Assembly (NCBI GenBank): GCA_005882155.1
Contig: VBCQ01000067.1
Coordinates: 1 to 8,162, forward strand
Direction of reading: 5' to 3'
DNA length: 8,162 nucleotides
Source of the DNA: Betaproteobacteria bacterium
Lineage (GTDB): Bacteria > Pseudomonadota > Gammaproteobacteria > Burkholderiales > Burkholderiaceae_C
In this document: piece after piece, positions 6,155-8,162 of the stretch
Numbering within the stretch: the stretch's first letter is position 1
Layout: each line of letters opens with the position of its first letter
Translations under genes and position numbers: made by a program
The notes under the pieces: generated by a model
What the model was told of the DNA's origin: nothing
Database searches by the model: none
What the model saw: the letters and a program-made list of their open reading frames with translations, nothing else

Positions 6155-7585
6155 ATGCAGCATCTCATCACGCCCGGTCGGCTCGACAAAGCCTTGTTGC
6201 AGCGGGCCGTTTCGGGCGACGCCAAGTTCGCGCTCGCCGGGTCGCCGCGTGAGCGCATCGATGCGAGCGTGCGTGCGGTGCGCGAGCTGGTGTCGCGCCA
6301 CGAGCCGATCTACGGCATCAACACCGGCTTCGGCAAGCTCGCGCAGACGCGCATCGCCGACGACCAGTTGACGCAGCTGCAGAAGAACCTCGTGCTGTCG
6401 CACAGCGCCGGCGTCGGCCAGCCGCTCGCAGCGCCTGTCGTGCGCCTGGCGCTGCTCGCGCTGCTCAATGCCGACGTGCTGCCGGTCGTTCCCGAGAAAG
6501 GCTCGGTCGGCGCGTCGGGCGACCTCGCGCCGCTCGCGCATCTGAGCGGCGTGCTGCTGGGCATCGGTGAGGTCGTTGTCAAAGGCGAGCGCATGTCGGC
6601 CTTGCGCGGCCTCGCGCATGCAGGCCTCGCGCCGTTCGAGCTCGGACCGAAGGAAGGGCTTGCGCTGCTCAATGGCACGCAGTGTTCGACTGCGCTCGCG
6701 ATTCACGCGGCGCAGCGTCTGCAACGGATCTTCGACGCCGCGGTCGCGGTCGGCGCGATGACCGTCGACGCGGCCAAGGGATCCGACACGCCGTTCGACG
6801 ACCGCATCCATGCGGTGCGCGGGCAGCGCGGCCAGCGCGAAGTCGCGGCGCGCTATCGCGAGTGGCTGCACGACAGCCCGCTGCGCCAATCGCATCTGCA
6901 TTGCGAGAAGGTGCAGGACCCGTACTGCCTGCGTTGCCAGCCGCAGGTGATGGGCGCCTGCCTCGACCAGATCGACCACGCGTGGACCATCCTGCTCGCC
7001 GAAGCCAACGGCGTGTCGGACAACCCGCTCGTCTTCGCCGACACGATGGAGGCGCTCTCGGGCGGCAACTTCCACGCCGAGCCGGTCGCGTTCGCGGCCG
7101 ACAACCTCGCGCTTGCGATCGCCGAGATCGGCGCGCTGTCGGAGCGTCGCACGGCGATGCTGATGGACCCGGTGCTGTCGGGGTTGCCGGCGTTCTTGAT
7201 CGAGCACGGCGGGCTGAACTCGGGCTTCATGATCGCGCAGGTGACGGCGGCCGCGCTCGCGTCGGAGAACAAGTCGCTCGCGCATCCGGCCAGCGTCGAT
7301 TCGCTGCCGACCTCGGCGAACCAGGAGGACCATGTGTCGATGGCGACGTTCGCCGCGCGGCGCCTGCACACGATGCCCGACAACACGGCCGGCGTCGTCG
7401 CGATCGAATGGCTCGCCGCCGCGCAGGCGCTCGAGTTCCATCGGCCGCTGCGCTCGTCGCCGACGATCGAAGCCTTGCTCGCGCGCTTGCGCGAAGAGGT
7501 GCCGTTCATGAGCGAAGACCGGCTGATGGCGCCTGACATCGCGGCGGCCACGGCGCTGGTCGAGAACGCGGTGCTCGCGCCCTGA
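6155..7585 (+). CDS. hutH: Histidine ammonia-lyase with a 22-residue internal loss
   Basis: Cytoplasmic enzyme that removes ammonia from histidine to give urocanate, the first step of the Hut pathway. It is 476 residues; usual members are about 500-515. The Ala-Ser-Gly triad that forms the MIO cofactor is at 120-122 in GSVGASGDLAPLAH. Counterparts of the P. putida catalytic residues are all present: Tyr53, His83, Ser121 (143), Asn173 (195), Gln254 (277), Tyr257 (280), Arg260 (283), Phe306 (329) and Glu391 (414). With the ATG at 6155, numbering is identical to P. putida through His83, which supports this start over an in-frame ATG at 6119 that would lie across the operator. After His83 the offset becomes 22: the stretch between VVRL (95-98) and LNADV lacks the conserved R-G-x-S-G-x-R segment. 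The frame is otherwise clean. Whether the enzyme is active is open. Confidence 0.9.
   Translation: MQHLITPGRLDKALLQRAVSGDAKFALAGSPRERIDASVRAVRELVSRHEPIYGINTGFGKLAQTRIADDQLTQLQKNLVLSHSAGVGQPLAAPVVRLALLALLNADVLPVVPEKGSVGASGDLAPLAHLSGVLLGIGEVVVKGERMSALRGLAHAGLAPFELGPKEGLALLNGTQCSTALAIHAAQRLQRIFDAAVAVGAMTVDAAKGSDTPFDDRIHAVRGQRGQREVAARYREWLHDSPLRQSHLHCEKVQDPYCLRCQPQVMGACLDQIDHAWTILLAEANGVSDNPLVFADTMEALSGGNFHAEPVAFAADNLALAIAEIGALSERRTAMLMDPVLSGLPAFLIEHGGLNSGFMIAQVTAAALASENKSLAHPASVDSLPTSANQEDHVSMATFAARRLHTMPDNTAGVVAIEWLAAAQALEFHRPLRSSPTIEALLARLREEVPFMSEDRLMAPDIAAATALVENAVLAP
6449..6466 (+). repeat. Tandem 9-bp repeat at the hutH deletion point
   Basis: GCGCTGCTC occurs twice back to back (6449-6457 and 6458-6466), encoding Ala-Leu-Leu twice. 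It lies exactly where the 22 expected residues are missing from HutH. Short direct repeats are common partners in slippage deletions, so this may mark the junction. In leucine/alanine-rich GC-rich DNA it could also be ordinary codon use. Confidence 0.6.
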
Positions 7586-7598
7586 CGCATTGCCCGCG

Positions 7599-8162
7599 AT
7601 GGCGCCCGGCACCGTTCGCGTCGGGATTTCCGGTTGGCGCTACGACGCGTGGCGCGGCGTGTTCTATCCCGCAGGCTTGAAGCACGACGACGAGCTCGCG
7701 TTCGCTTCGCGCGCGTTGCGAACGATCGAGATCAACGGCTCGTTCTATTCGTTGCAGCGACCCGAGAGCTACGCCCGCTGGTCGACTCGACACCTGACGA
7801 TTTCGTCTTCAGCATGAAAGCGCCGCGCTACATCACGCAGATCCGGCGACTGCGCGATGTCGACACGCCGATCGCGAACTTCTTCGCGTCAGGTGTGTTC
7901 CGGCTTCAGCACAAGCTCGGTCCGATCCTCTGGCAGTGTCCGCCGAACTTCAGCTTCGACCCCGCGACCTACAGCGACGCGATGCTCGACACCTGGGCCG
8001 AACGAATTCGCGCCTGGCGCCGCGGCGGGGAGCCGAGCGACGCGCAAAGGGTCTCGTCGGTCACGCCACCACCCTGCGCGTCGCGCGACGTGTTCTGCTA
8101 TTTCGACAACACCGCCAAGGAACACGCGCCGCGCAACGCAGCGCGATTGCAAGCGTTGCTCG
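7599..8162 (+). pseudogene. Broken DUF72-family gene (frameshift plus central deletion, runs off window)
   Basis: The N-terminus reads as a DUF72 protein: RVGISGWRYDAWRGVFYP, then the RTIEINGSFYSLQRPESYARW stretch, ending at Trp (7779-7781). That frame stops at 7815-7817. The family sequence continues one frame over: TPDDFVFSMKAPRYITQIRRLRD, then ANFFASGVFRLQHKLGPILWQCPPNFSFDPA. A single missing base after 7782 (TAC become T-C) explains the switch. From about 7967 the text jumps from FSFDPA to YSDAMLDTWAERIRAW and then DVFCYFDNTAKEHAP, which are the C-terminal part of the family. Roughly 100-120 central residues, including the usual E-x-R-H and R-L-H-G motifs, are absent. DUF72 proteins have a TIM-barrel-like fold and no firmly known function. 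The preferred ATG is 13 bp after the hutH stop, so it is probably in the same transcript. The end of the gene is outside the window. Confidence 0.8.

Noticed and set aside
6122..7612. A 496-codon open frame on the minus strand opposite hutH
   Set aside because: It is the antisense shadow of a real gene in GC-rich DNA; its protein is an arginine/histidine/alanine-rich string with no family resemblance, while the plus strand encodes a full set of HutH motifs.
7889..8152. An 87-codon minus-strand open frame at the right end
   Set aside because: It is antisense to the DUF72 remnant, whose plus-strand translation matches the family on both sides of the deletion.

Overview
The window is high-GC DNA (G or C at most third codon positions) with tight, short-spaced genes. 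The protein families present suggest a free-living betaproteobacterium, most likely of the order Burkholderiales; this is inference, since there is no rRNA or marker gene. I see no mobile element, tRNA, rRNA or CRISPR array, and no convincing undescribed multi-gene system. The most interesting signals are lesions in otherwise recognisable genes.

Layout, left to right. (1) 1-1468, plus strand: the last codons of what looks like an ECF sigma factor, then a membrane-anchored anti-sigma factor of the RskA type, then a small exported TPR protein. This is a compact envelope-signalling cluster. (2) 1478-1720, minus strand: a small predicted one-helix membrane protein, convergent with the TPR gene. 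(3) 1721-1855: a divergent promoter region with two inverted repeats. (4) 1856-3430, plus: a Tat-exported PhoD-type phosphatase/phosphodiesterase. (5) 3552-3767, plus: a 71-residue acidic, proline-rich protein of unknown function. It ends inside a perfect 9-bp hairpin that also carries the stop codon of the convergent neighbour. (6) 3784-6097, minus: three co-directional genes transcribed in the order hutC (GntR/UTRA repressor), a UPF0149/SEC-C protein, and a calcineurin-like metallophosphoesterase, with gaps of 34 and 12 bp. (7) 6098-6154: a 57-bp divergent region with a HutC-like operator candidate. (8) 6155-7585, plus: hutH, histidine ammonia-lyase. (9) 7599 to the end, plus: a broken DUF72 gene.

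How they fit together. hutC and hutH face away from each other across a short operator region, the classic arrangement for a repressor and the first histidine-degradation gene; urocanate would be the expected inducer. The sigma/anti-sigma/TPR cluster is a separate unit. phoD may serve phosphate scavenging outside the cytoplasm.

Main surprises. HutH keeps all nine catalytic positions known from the Pseudomonas putida enzyme, but lacks 22 residues between the His83 and Ser143 positions, exactly where the family carries a conserved Gly-x-Ser-Gly-x-Arg segment. About 1.3 kb further on, the DUF72 gene has a one-base frameshift and has also lost roughly 100-120 central codons. Three lesions within about 1.6 kb suggest either a decaying locus or a sequence/assembly problem.
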